A stretch of 40,358 bases of DNA from Comamonadaceae bacterium (GTDB lineage: Bacteria; Pseudomonadota; Gammaproteobacteria; Burkholderiales; Burkholderiaceae_C): the NCBI GenBank assembly GCA_947476465.1, contig CANJQN010000039.1, positions 1-40,358 of the forward strand. Reading direction: 5' to 3'. The notes beneath the pieces are model-generated. The model worked only from the letters and a program-made list of their open reading frames with translations. It was not told the DNA's origin and ran no database searches. Positions 33,857 through 40,358 of the stretch are shown in pieces. The first letter of the stretch is position 1. The number at the start of each line of letters is the position of its first letter. The translations under genes and the position numbers were made by a program.

Positions 33857-35056
33857 ATGCACCGTCGCACCCTGGTCACCCTGGCCGCGCTCGCCGTCAG
33901 CGCCGCCGCCAGCCCCCTGGCCCTCGCGCAGGCCGGCAAGGACATCAAGATTGCCCACGTCTACAGCCGCACCGGCCCGCTGGAAGCCTACGGCAAGCAG
34001 ACCCAGACCGGGCTGATGATGGGTCTGGACTACGCGACCGGCGGCACCATGACGGTGGGTGGCCGCAAGATCGTCATCATCGAGAAGGACGACCAGGGCA
34101 AGCCCGACCTGGGCAAGTCGCTGCTGGCGGCCGCCTATGCCGACGACAAGGTCGACCTGGCCGTCGGCCCCAGTTCCTCGGGCGTGGCGCTGGCCATGCT
34201 GCCGGTGGCCGAGGAATACAAAAAAATCTTGCTGGTCGAGCCGGCGGTGGCCGATTCGATCACCGGCGACAAGTGGAACAAGTACATCTTCCGCACCGGC
34301 CGCAACAGCACGCAGGATGCGCTGGCCAACGTGTTCGCGGTCGACCAGGACAACGTGTCCATCGCCACCATCGCGCAAGACTATGCCTTCGGCCGCGACG
34401 GCATCAAGGCCTTCCGCGACAACCTCAAGAAGTCAAAAATCGTGCATGAGGAGTACCTGCCTCAGAACACGACCGACTTCACCGCCGGCATCCAGCGGAT
34501 GGTGAACGCCCTGCGCGATAAGCCGGGCCGCAAGTTCATTGCCGTGGTGTGGGCGGGCGGCGTGCCGCCCTTCAACGCATTGGCCGACCTCGACCTCAAG
34601 ACCCGCTACGGCATCGAAGTGGCGTCGGGCGGCAACATCTTGCCCGCCTTGGTGGCGTACAAGCGCTTCCCTGGCTTGGAAGGCGCCACCTATTACTACT
34701 TCGGCCTACCCAAGAATGCGGCCAACGACGCCATGGTGTCCATGCACTACAGGCAGTTCAAGTCGCCGCCCGACTTCTTTACCGCCGGCGGCTTCTCTGC
34801 CGCGATGGCCCTGGTGACGGCACTGAAAAAGACCAACGGCGACACCAACACCAACAAGCTCATCTCCACCATGGAAGGCATGAGCTTCGACACGCCCAAG
34901 GGCAAGATGACCTTCCGCAAGGAAGACCATCAGGCGCTCCAGAACATGTACCACTTCAAGATCAAGAACGACCCGGCCTTCGCCTGGGGCGTGCCGGAGC
35001 TGGTGCGTGAGATCACGCCAGCCGACATGCCGCTGCCGATCCGCAACAAGCGCTGA
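33857..35056 (+). CDS. Periplasmic binding protein of a second Liv-type ABC importer
   Basis: This 399-aa protein has a signal peptide (HRRTLVTLAALAVSAAASPLALA) and the LivJ-like fold (IKIAHVYSRTGPLEAYGKQT, DDKVDLAVGPSSSGVALAML, ATIAQDYAFGRDGIKAFRDN). The ATG at 33857 has AAGGAG 7 bases upstream; the frame opens earlier, but that part overlaps the sigma-54 promoter. It is the first gene of the sigma-54-controlled importer operon. The receptor differs clearly from the one at 22017, so the two importers have different ligands. The ligand is unknown. Confidence 0.93.
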   Translation: MHRRTLVTLAALAVSAAASPLALAQAGKDIKIAHVYSRTGPLEAYGKQTQTGLMMGLDYATGGTMTVGGRKIVIIEKDDQGKPDLGKSLLAAAYADDKVDLAVGPSSSGVALAMLPVAEEYKKILLVEPAVADSITGDKWNKYIFRTGRNSTQDALANVFAVDQDNVSIATIAQDYAFGRDGIKAFRDNLKKSKIVHEEYLPQNTTDFTAGIQRMVNALRDKPGRKFIAVVWAGGVPPFNALADLDLKTRYGIEVASGGNILPALVAYKRFPGLEGATYYYFGLPKNAANDAMVSMHYRQFKSPPDFFTAGGFSAAMALVTALKKTNGDTNTNKLISTMEGMSFDTPKGKMTFRKEDHQALQNMYHFKIKNDPAFAWGVPELVREITPADMPLPIRNKR

Positions 35057-35066
35057 TCGGGTTTCC

Positions 35067-35170
35067 GTCATTCCCGCGCAGAGCCTGCCCCCAGCGAAGG
35101 CGGGGGCGGGAATCCAGGCCGGTGCTGGAAGCGATCGCCGCTGCTGGATCCCCGCCTTCGCGGGGATGAC
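35067..35170. repeat. REP-like palindromes inside the importer operon
   Basis: Two elements of the family seen at 1-127 lie here: 35067-35117 (GTCATTCCCGCG..AATCCAG, a longer variant with an inner AGAGCCTGCCCCCAGC) and 35144-35170 in inverted orientation. They fill the 138-bp gap between the binding-protein gene and the LivG-type gene. In an operon they may stabilise the upstream mRNA segment, as REP hairpins do elsewhere. Confidence 0.85.
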
Positions 35171-35194
35171 GGGAGTCTTTTTCCCGCCCCTGAC

Positions 35195-36184
35195 ATGAGC
35201 ACACTCTCGACCCAAAACCTCACCGTACGCTTTGGCGGCCATGTGGCTGTGAATGCCGTGACCTGCTCGTTCGAGCCGGGCACGCTCACCGCCATCGTCG
35301 GCCCCAATGGCGCCGGCAAGACGACCTATTTCAACCTGATCTCGGGTCAGGTCCCCGCGACCTCGGGCACGGTGACGCTGGGCGGGCGTGACCTGTCTGG
35401 GCTGTCGCCGTCGCAGCGCACGCATGCCGGCCTGGGCCGCGCGTTTCAGCTGACCAACCTGTTCCCACGCTTGTCGGTGCTGGAGAACGTGCGCCTGGCG
35501 GTGCAGGCCACGCGCGCAGGCCCGCACCGGCGCGGGCTGAACCTTCTGAGTATCTGGAGCGACCATGCCCAGCTGACCGAGCGGGCCCGCGACATCCTGC
35601 GCGAGGTGGCGCTGGACAAGCGTGAGGGCGAGCTGGTGGCCAGCCTGCCGCACGGCGACCAGCGCAAGCTGGAGGTGGCGCTGCTGATGGCGCTGGAGCC
35701 GCAGGTCTACATGTTCGACGAACCCACCGCGGGCATGAACCACGCCGAGGCGCCGGTCATCCTGGACCTGATCCGAAAGCTCAAGGCCGACCGCAGCAAG
35801 ACCATCTTGCTGGTGGAGCACAAGATGGACGTGGTGCGTGAGCTGGCCGACCGCATCATCGTTTTGCACAACGGATCGCTGGTGGCCGACGGCAAGCCGT
35901 CCGAGGTGATTGCGCTGCCGGTGGTGCAGGAAGCGTACCTTGGAGCGGCTCCGTCTTCCGTCGGCGCAGCACCCACCCACTCCGTTCGCCCTGAGCCTGT
36001 CGAAGGGCTCTCGAAGGCTTCGACAGGCTCAGCCCGAACGGATGCGGGCTCAGCCCGAACGGATGCGGGCTCAGCCCGAACGGATGCGGGCTCAGCCAGA
36101 ACGGATGCAGGCTCAGCCCGAACGGATGCAGGCTCAGCCCGAACGGAGAAAGACACAAAGCCAGCAAGAGGGGACGGTGAATGA
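35195..36184 (+). CDS. LivG-type ABC ATPase with repeat-derived C-terminal tail
   Basis: Residues 1-250 form a normal LivG-type ATPase: Walker A GPNGAGKTT (36-44), signature LPHGDQRKLEVAL, Walker B VYMFDEPTAGM, then LLVEHKMDVV and the family end VVQEAYLG. A tail of about 79 residues follows that the family lacks. It begins with SVRPEPVEG, a translated arm of a palindromic repeat. It continues with five SARTDAG heptapeptides plus a partial sixth and ends KPARGDGE. The tail is an in-frame repeat insertion. The stop overlaps the next start as ATGA, so coupling is kept. The ATPase core looks fully functional. Confidence 0.93.
   Translation: MSTLSTQNLTVRFGGHVAVNAVTCSFEPGTLTAIVGPNGAGKTTYFNLISGQVPATSGTVTLGGRDLSGLSPSQRTHAGLGRAFQLTNLFPRLSVLENVRLAVQATRAGPHRRGLNLLSIWSDHAQLTERARDILREVALDKREGELVASLPHGDQRKLEVALLMALEPQVYMFDEPTAGMNHAEAPVILDLIRKLKADRSKTILLVEHKMDVVRELADRIIVLHNGSLVADGKPSEVIALPVVQEAYLGAAPSSVGAAPTHSVRPEPVEGLSKASTGSARTDAGSARTDAGSARTDAGSARTDAGSARTDAGSARTEKDTKPARGDGE
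35982..36041. repeat. Palindromic repeat inserted in coding sequence
   Basis: A hairpin with arms of 24 bases (22 paired) starts CCGTTCGCCCTGAGCCTGTC and ends GCTCAGCCCGAACGG, with a loop of about 12 bases. This type of element (CTGAGCCTGTCGAAG) is widely dispersed in Burkholderiales intergenic DNA. Here it is read through as part of the LivG-type protein. Confidence 0.9.
36026..36147 (+). repeat. 21-bp tandem repeat, five copies plus a partial sixth
   Basis: Units of GGCTCAGCCCGAACGGATGC(G/A) run from 36026 to 36130, with a 17-base sixth unit to 36147. They encode SARTDAG repeats. The unit is the distal arm of the adjacent palindrome plus ATGCG, so the array grew from that element. The 21-base unit keeps the frame when copy number changes. 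Unit 4 has one internal change (CCA). Confidence 0.92.
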
Positions 36185-36912
36185 CGACGATCCCCAACTT
36201 GTTGACGCTGTCGGGCGTGCACACGCACATCGGTGCGTACCACATCCTCCATGGTGTCGACCTGCACGTGCCGCGCGGCCAGCTCACCATGCTGCTGGGG
36301 CGCAATGGCGCCGGCAAGACCACCACGCTGCGCACCATCCTGGGCCTGTGGCAGGCCTCGGCAGGGCGCATCACGCTCGCCGACCAGGACATCACGCGCC
36401 TGCACACGCCGCAGATCGCGCACCTGGGCGTGGCCTACGTGCCCGAGAACATGGGCATCTTCGCCGACCTGACCGTCAAGGAGAACATGCTGCTGGCCGC
36501 GCGCTCGGCCCAGCGCGTCTCGCAGATCGACGAGGCCCGGCTGCAATGGATCTTCGGCCTGTTTCCCCCGGTGGAAAAGTTCTGGAACCACCCGGCCGGC
36601 AAGCTCTCGGGTGGGCAAAAGCAGATGCTGGCGGTGGCGCGCGCCATCGTTGAGCCGCGTGAGCTGTTGATCATCGACGAGCCGAGCAAGGGCCTGGCGC
36701 CCGCCATCATCAACAACATGATCGATGCCTTCGGCCAGCTCAAGGCCAGCGGGGTGACCATCTTGCTGGTGGAGCAGAACTTCAACTTCGCCAAGCGTCT
36801 GGGCGACAGCGTGGCCGTGATGGACAACGGCCAGGTGGTGCATGCCGGCAGCATGAAGGCGCTGGCCGACGATGAGGCCTTGCAGCAGGAACTGCTGGGC
36901 CTGGCGATATGA
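36181..36912 (+). CDS. LivF-type ABC ATPase
   Basis: This 243-aa ATPase has Walker A GRNGAGKTT, signature LSGGQKQML, Walker B LLIIDEPSKGLAP and ILLVEQNFNF. In contrast to the LivF-type protein at 23326, its Walker A Lys is normal. It pairs with the tailed LivG-type subunit to drive the second importer. The ATG at 36181 overlaps the livG-type stop, with AGAGGGG upstream for the ribosome. A palindromic repeat block separates it from the permease genes. Confidence 0.95.
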   Translation: MTTIPNLLTLSGVHTHIGAYHILHGVDLHVPRGQLTMLLGRNGAGKTTTLRTILGLWQASAGRITLADQDITRLHTPQIAHLGVAYVPENMGIFADLTVKENMLLAARSAQRVSQIDEARLQWIFGLFPPVEKFWNHPAGKLSGGQKQMLAVARAIVEPRELLIIDEPSKGLAPAIINNMIDAFGQLKASGVTILLVEQNFNFAKRLGDSVAVMDNGQVVHAGSMKALADDEALQQELLGLAI

Positions 36913-36926
36913 GGGGCGCCCAAACC

Positions 36927-37108
36927 GTCATCCCCGCGCAGAGCCTGCCCCCAGCGAAGGCGGGGGCAGGGATCCAGGGGCGCGGTGCGTCCGGCGTGAC
37001 GGGCCATCCCCCCGCCTTCGCGGGGGTCGGCCGGGGCCTGGATTCCCGCCTTCGCGGGAATGACGGACCCTTCGTCATCCCCGCGCAGAGCCTGCCCCCA
37101 GCGATGAC
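36927..37108. repeat. REP-like palindrome block between ATPase and permease genes
   Basis: At least three elements lie here: 36927-36977 and 37074-37108 (GTCATCCCCGCG variant with AGAGCCTGCCCCCAGC) and 37038-37064 (CTGGATTCCCGCC..GAATGAC). Together with 37010-37027 they fill the 220-bp gap 36913-37132. No gene or promoter is seen in the gap. The block could stabilise or attenuate the operon mRNA. Confidence 0.85.
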
Positions 37109-37132
37109 GGGGGCCCGTCTGAAAGGCAAGCC

Positions 37133-38113
37133 ATGACCAAAATCGACTTCGACTGGAAACCGCTGGCGCTGGTGCCGGTGCTGGCCCTGGTGGTGCTGCC
37201 CTTCATCGGCTCGCCGTCCACCTGGCTCACGCTCACGGTGGCGGGCCTGGCCATGGGCATGATCATCTTCATCATCGCCTCGGGCTTGACGCTGGTGTTC
37301 GGCCTGATGGACGTGCTCAACTTCGGTCACGGCATGTTCATTGCGCTGGGCGCTTACGTCGCCACCACTGTGCTGGGCGCGATGGGCGACTACACCGCCT
37401 CGGGCAGCCTGTGGGTGAACCTGATGGCCGTGTTCCCGGCCATGCTGGTGGCCATGCTGGTGGCTGGCGCGGTGGGCCTGGCGTTCGAGCGCTTCATCGT
37501 GCGGCCGGTCTACGGCAACCACCTCAAGCAGATCCTCATCACCATGGGCGGCATGATCATCGGCGAGGAGCTGATCAAGGTCGTATGGGGCCCGCAGCAG
37601 ATTGCGCTGCCCCTGCCCGAGGGCATGCGCGGCTCGCTGTTCCTGGGGGACGCGGCCGTCGAGAAATACCGCTTGCTGGCGGTGGTGGTGGGCGTGGTGG
37701 TGTTCGCCCTGCTGCTGTGGACGCTGACCCGCACCAAGATCGGCCTGTTGATCCGCGCCGGCGTACAAGACCGCGAGATGGTCGAGGCCATGGGTTACCG
37801 CATCCGCAAGCTGTTCGTCGGCGTGTTCGTGATGGGCAGCGCCCTGGCTGGCCTGGGCGGCGTGATGTGGGGCATGTACCAGCAGAACGTGGTGCCCCAG
37901 ATGGGCGCGCACGTGAACGTGCTGATCTTCATCGTGCTGATCATCGGCGGCCTGGGTTCGACCACCGGCGCGCTGGTGGGCGCGCTGCTGGTGGGGCTGA
38001 TGGCCAACTACACCGGCTTCCTGCTGCCCAAGGCGGCGTTGTTCTCCAACATCCTGCTGATGATGGCCATCCTGCTGTGGCGTCCGCAGGGCGTGTATGC
38101 GCTGAACAAGTGA
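37133..38113 (+). CDS. LivH-type ABC permease (second importer)
   Basis: This 326-aa membrane protein has about eight to nine hydrophobic segments. It contains the LivH signatures GLTLVFGLMDVLNFGHGMFIALGAY (read in two parts), AFERFIVRPVYGN and IGGLGSTTGALVGALLVG. It pairs with the LivM-type permease that follows after 7 bp. The ATG at 37133 has AAGG upstream (AAAGGCAAGCC). It starts with an unusually hydrophilic N-terminal stretch (TKIDFDWK). Confidence 0.94.
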   Translation: MTKIDFDWKPLALVPVLALVVLPFIGSPSTWLTLTVAGLAMGMIIFIIASGLTLVFGLMDVLNFGHGMFIALGAYVATTVLGAMGDYTASGSLWVNLMAVFPAMLVAMLVAGAVGLAFERFIVRPVYGNHLKQILITMGGMIIGEELIKVVWGPQQIALPLPEGMRGSLFLGDAAVEKYRLLAVVVGVVVFALLLWTLTRTKIGLLIRAGVQDREMVEAMGYRIRKLFVGVFVMGSALAGLGGVMWGMYQQNVVPQMGAHVNVLIFIVLIIGGLGSTTGALVGALLVGLMANYTGFLLPKAALFSNILLMMAILLWRPQGVYALNK

Positions 38114-38120
38114 GGCTGCC

Positions 38121-39236
38121 ATGCTGACTCGCCTCATCTCCGCCGACTTCCCGCGCAGCCGCCCGCTGGCCGTGCTGCTGGTGCTGTGCCTGCTGGCACT
38201 GGCCTTCACGCCTTTCCTTGTGCCCGGGGTCAAGGCGCTCAACGTCGCCGCCAAGGTGCTGGTGTTCATCGTGCTGGTGGCCAGCTTCGACCTGCTTCTG
38301 GGCTACACCGGCATCGTGAGTTTTGCCCACACCATGTTCTTCGGCATCGGCGCCTACGGCGTGGCCATCGCATCGAGCCGCATGGGCCAGGGCTGGGCCG
38401 CCCTGGCGGTGGGCACGGCCGCGGCGCTGGCCTTGTCCTTTGTGCTGGCACTGGCCATCGGCCTGTTCTCGCTGCGGGTGCGGGCCATTTTCTTTTCCAT
38501 GATTACCTTGGCCATCGCGGCCGCCTTTCAAACTCTGGCGTCGCAGCTGTCGGAGTTCACGGGCGGCGAAGACGGCCTGACCTTCAAGATGCCCGAGTTG
38601 CTGTCGCCCAGCTTCGAGTTCGCGCAGGAGCCCTTCCTGGGCGTGTCGCTCGATGGCCGGCTGATCTCGTACTACCTGCTCTTCGTCGTGGCCCTGATGG
38701 CGGTGCTGCTGATGCTGCGCATCGTCAACTCACCCTTTGGCCGCGTGCTGCAGGCCATTCGCGAAAACGAGTTCCGCGCCGAAGCCATCGGCTACCGCGT
38801 GGTGGTGTACCGCACCATCTCCAGCATTTTGTCGGCCCTGTTCGCCACGCTGGCCGGCGTCATGCTGGCCGTCTGGCTGCGCTACAACGGGCCCGACACT
38901 TCGCTGTCCTTCGAGATCATGCTCGACGTGCTGCTCATCGTCGTCATCGGCGGCATGGGCACGATCTACGGCGCGGCCATCGGCGCAACGTTGTTCCTGG
39001 TGGCGCAAAGCTATCTGCAAGACCTGCTGCGCCTGGGCAGCGATGCGGCCGCCGGCCTGCCCTGGCTGTCGGCGTTGTTGTCGCCCGACCGCTGGCTGCT
39101 GTGGCTGGGTGTGCTTTTCGTGCTGTCGGTCTACTACTTTCCCACTGGCGTGGTCGGCCGGCTGCGTGCCATGCGCGTGCAGCGGCTTGCCGCGCTTTCG
39201 GCGCCAGCCAAATTGGTCCCTGCGAGGTCACCATGA
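38121..39236 (+). CDS. LivM-type ABC permease (second importer)
   Basis: This 371-aa membrane protein has the LivM blocks FDLLLGYTGIVSFAHTMFFG, IFFSMITLAIAAAFQTLA, FGRVLQAIRENEFRAEAIGY and VIGGMGTIYGAAIGATLFL. It completes the importer. The stop overlaps the start of the alpha/beta hydrolase gene as ATGA, so the hydrolase is made with the transporter. The ATG at 38121 follows the livH-type stop by 7 bases. Confidence 0.94.
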   Translation: MLTRLISADFPRSRPLAVLLVLCLLALAFTPFLVPGVKALNVAAKVLVFIVLVASFDLLLGYTGIVSFAHTMFFGIGAYGVAIASSRMGQGWAALAVGTAAALALSFVLALAIGLFSLRVRAIFFSMITLAIAAAFQTLASQLSEFTGGEDGLTFKMPELLSPSFEFAQEPFLGVSLDGRLISYYLLFVVALMAVLLMLRIVNSPFGRVLQAIRENEFRAEAIGYRVVVYRTISSILSALFATLAGVMLAVWLRYNGPDTSLSFEIMLDVLLIVVIGGMGTIYGAAIGATLFLVAQSYLQDLLRLGSDAAAGLPWLSALLSPDRWLLWLGVLFVLSVYYFPTGVVGRLRAMRVQRLAALSAPAKLVPARSP

Positions 39237-40111
39237 CGCCCAGCTCCCGCTACCTCACCTGCGCCGGCCGGCAGATTCATTTCACCGAATGGGGCGCCGA
39301 GCACGAGCCCACCGTCATCGCTTGGCATGGCCTGGCCCGCACCGGCCGCGACATGGACGAACTGGCGCAGCACCTGTCGTCGCGCTATCGGGTGATCTGC
39401 CCCGACACCCTCGGGCGCGGCCTGTCGCAGTGGAGCCCGGACCCGGGCAACGAGTACCAGCTGTCCTTCTACGCGCGCATCGCGGCGGACCTGATCGATC
39501 AACTGGGCCTGGCGCGCGTGCACTGGGTGGGCACCTCCATGGGCGGCGCCATCGGCACCCTGTGCGCCGGCGGGCTGGCGCAGCCGGGCCTGCGAGGCCG
39601 CATCGCCAGCGTGGTGCTCAATGACAATGCGCCCAGTCTCGCGCAGCCGGCACTGGAGCGGATCAAGGCCTATGCCGGAACGCCGCCCGCGTTCGACACC
39701 GTCACCGAGCTGGAGGCTTTTTTCCGGCAGGTGTACCAACCCTTCGGCTGGCTCAGCGACGCCCAGTGGCGCCGCCTGACAGAGACCTCCACCCGCCGCC
39801 TGCCCGACGGCCGCGTGACGCCGCACTACGACCCGGCCATGGTGCGCCAGTTCGTCGACCATCCCGCCGACTACGACATCTGGAACCATTGGGACGCGAT
39901 CGACGTGCCGGTGCTGTGCCTGCGCGGCGCCGAGTCTGATCTGGTGCTGCGCGAGACCACGCAAGAGATGCTGCGGCGCGGCCCCGGTGCACGCGGCCTG
40001 GTGCGGGTCGTCGAGATCGCGGGTGTCGGCCACGCGCCGGCGTTGAATGTGCTCGATCAGCTCAACCGCATCACCGCCTTTATTCACGCGGCCGAAGTCC
40101 GCGTCACCTGA
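39233..40111 (+). CDS. Alpha/beta hydrolase coupled to the ABC importer
   Basis: This 292-aa alpha/beta hydrolase has the oxyanion motif HGLARTGRDMD (32-42), nucleophile Ser102 in GTSMGG, probable acid Asp236 in RGAESDLV and His267 in VGHAP, a full catalytic triad. A cap region lies at about 135-215. No signal peptide is seen, so it works in the cytoplasm. It is the last gene of the sigma-54 operon and overlaps the LivM-type stop, so it probably hydrolyses an ester, amide, lactone or C-C bond in the imported compound or a derivative. I chose the ATG at 39233; the longer open frame upstream only overlaps the permease. A haloalkane dehalogenase or epoxide hydrolase role is not indicated, since the nucleophile is Ser. 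Confidence 0.92.
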   Translation: MTPSSRYLTCAGRQIHFTEWGAEHEPTVIAWHGLARTGRDMDELAQHLSSRYRVICPDTLGRGLSQWSPDPGNEYQLSFYARIAADLIDQLGLARVHWVGTSMGGAIGTLCAGGLAQPGLRGRIASVVLNDNAPSLAQPALERIKAYAGTPPAFDTVTELEAFFRQVYQPFGWLSDAQWRRLTETSTRRLPDGRVTPHYDPAMVRQFVDHPADYDIWNHWDAIDVPVLCLRGAESDLVLRETTQEMLRRGPGARGLVRVVEIAGVGHAPALNVLDQLNRITAFIHAAEVRVT

Positions 40112-40245
40112 GGCCGATCCAGGTTCCCTCGCGTTCAGTTCAGCCTGCGGTCAAGCTTTCCGCCTTGATCTGACTACCCTGCGGCGTTTTGCGTCGCGCG
40201 CGCCATCCCGGTTGCGCGCCATGCGAAGCAAGGCGGGGAGGGGCG

Positions 40246-40358
40246 ATGAGACAGTTGCGATGCGTCGCGGGCGCGGCTTGGGCCGGCGTCCTGCGGCGTC
40301 TGACCGCATTGCCGGCCGCGTCGCTGGCCGTGCTGCTTGCGCTGTGCCTGCCCGTTGC
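40246..40358 (+). CDS. Start of an exported protein, truncated by the window end
   Basis: ATG at 40246 with GGGGAGG upstream opens a frame that runs to the window edge (37 complete codons). It begins MRQLRCVAGAAWAGVLRR and continues into a hydrophobic run (ASLAVLLALCLPV), typical of a signal peptide or first membrane segment. Nothing more can be said from this part. The 134 bases before it hold no other gene. Confidence 0.6.
   Translation, partial: MRQLRCVAGAAWAGVLRRLTALPAASLAVLLALCLPV

Noticed and set aside
36782..38269. Long open frame opposite the LivH-type permease
   Set aside because: His/Gln-rich antisense shadow without any motif.

Overview
The window looks like a chromosome segment of a high-G+C betaproteobacterium of the order Burkholderiales, most like the Comamonadaceae. 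This rests on four things: two Bug-type (TctC-like) binding proteins, one with its TctB and TctA partners; two complete branched-chain-amino-acid-type ABC importers next to acyl-CoA enzymes; GTCATTCCCGCG/CGCGGGGATGAC palindromic repeats; and the CGTTCGGGCTGAGCCTGTCG repeat family. No rRNA, tRNA, CRISPR array, transposase or integrase was seen.

Layout. (1) 1-267: palindromic repeats and a three-copy tandem repeat. (2) 304-4077: a LysR regulator divergent from a two-gene operon (citryl-CoA-lyase-like protein plus a 3-hydroxyacyl-CoA-type SDR), then an orphan Bug receptor on the opposite strand. A 26-bp motif occurs both in the LysR divergent region and upstream of the Bug gene, suggesting one small regulon. 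(3) 4104-6515: a CusF-like copper protein, Hsp15 (hslR), an A+T-richer stretch and an unrecognised exported protein. (4) 6579-15456: a signalling island. A leftward operon encodes an excisionase-type HTH-receiver protein, a PhnD-like periplasmic binding protein and a hybrid histidine kinase (PAS-HK-REC-HPt). Beside it are two paralogous kinase + single-receiver pairs facing tail to tail; one kinase has lost its ATP-binding motifs. (5) 15595-18648: a tctCBA tripartite tricarboxylate transporter with a hairpin/T-run between tctC and tctB. (6) 18645-31096: a catabolic cluster. A leftward operon (livHMGF, binding protein, CoA ligase, Dabb protein, acyl-CoA dehydrogenase) diverges from a Crp/Fnr regulator followed by a second acyl-CoA dehydrogenase, a crotonase and an SDR. 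Together they look like uptake, CoA activation and beta-oxidation-like breakdown of a carboxylate, possibly alicyclic. (7) 31335-32192: a glycine-rich exported protein with simple repeats. (8) 32224-40111: a sigma-54 enhancer-binding protein, its probable binding sites, a -24/-12 promoter, and a second ABC importer ending in an alpha/beta hydrolase. The ATPase of this importer carries a C-terminal tail translated from a palindromic repeat. (9) 40246-40358: the start of another exported protein, cut by the window edge.

Family assignments come from motifs read by eye; no database search was run. Substrates of the transporters and kinases are not determined by the sequence.
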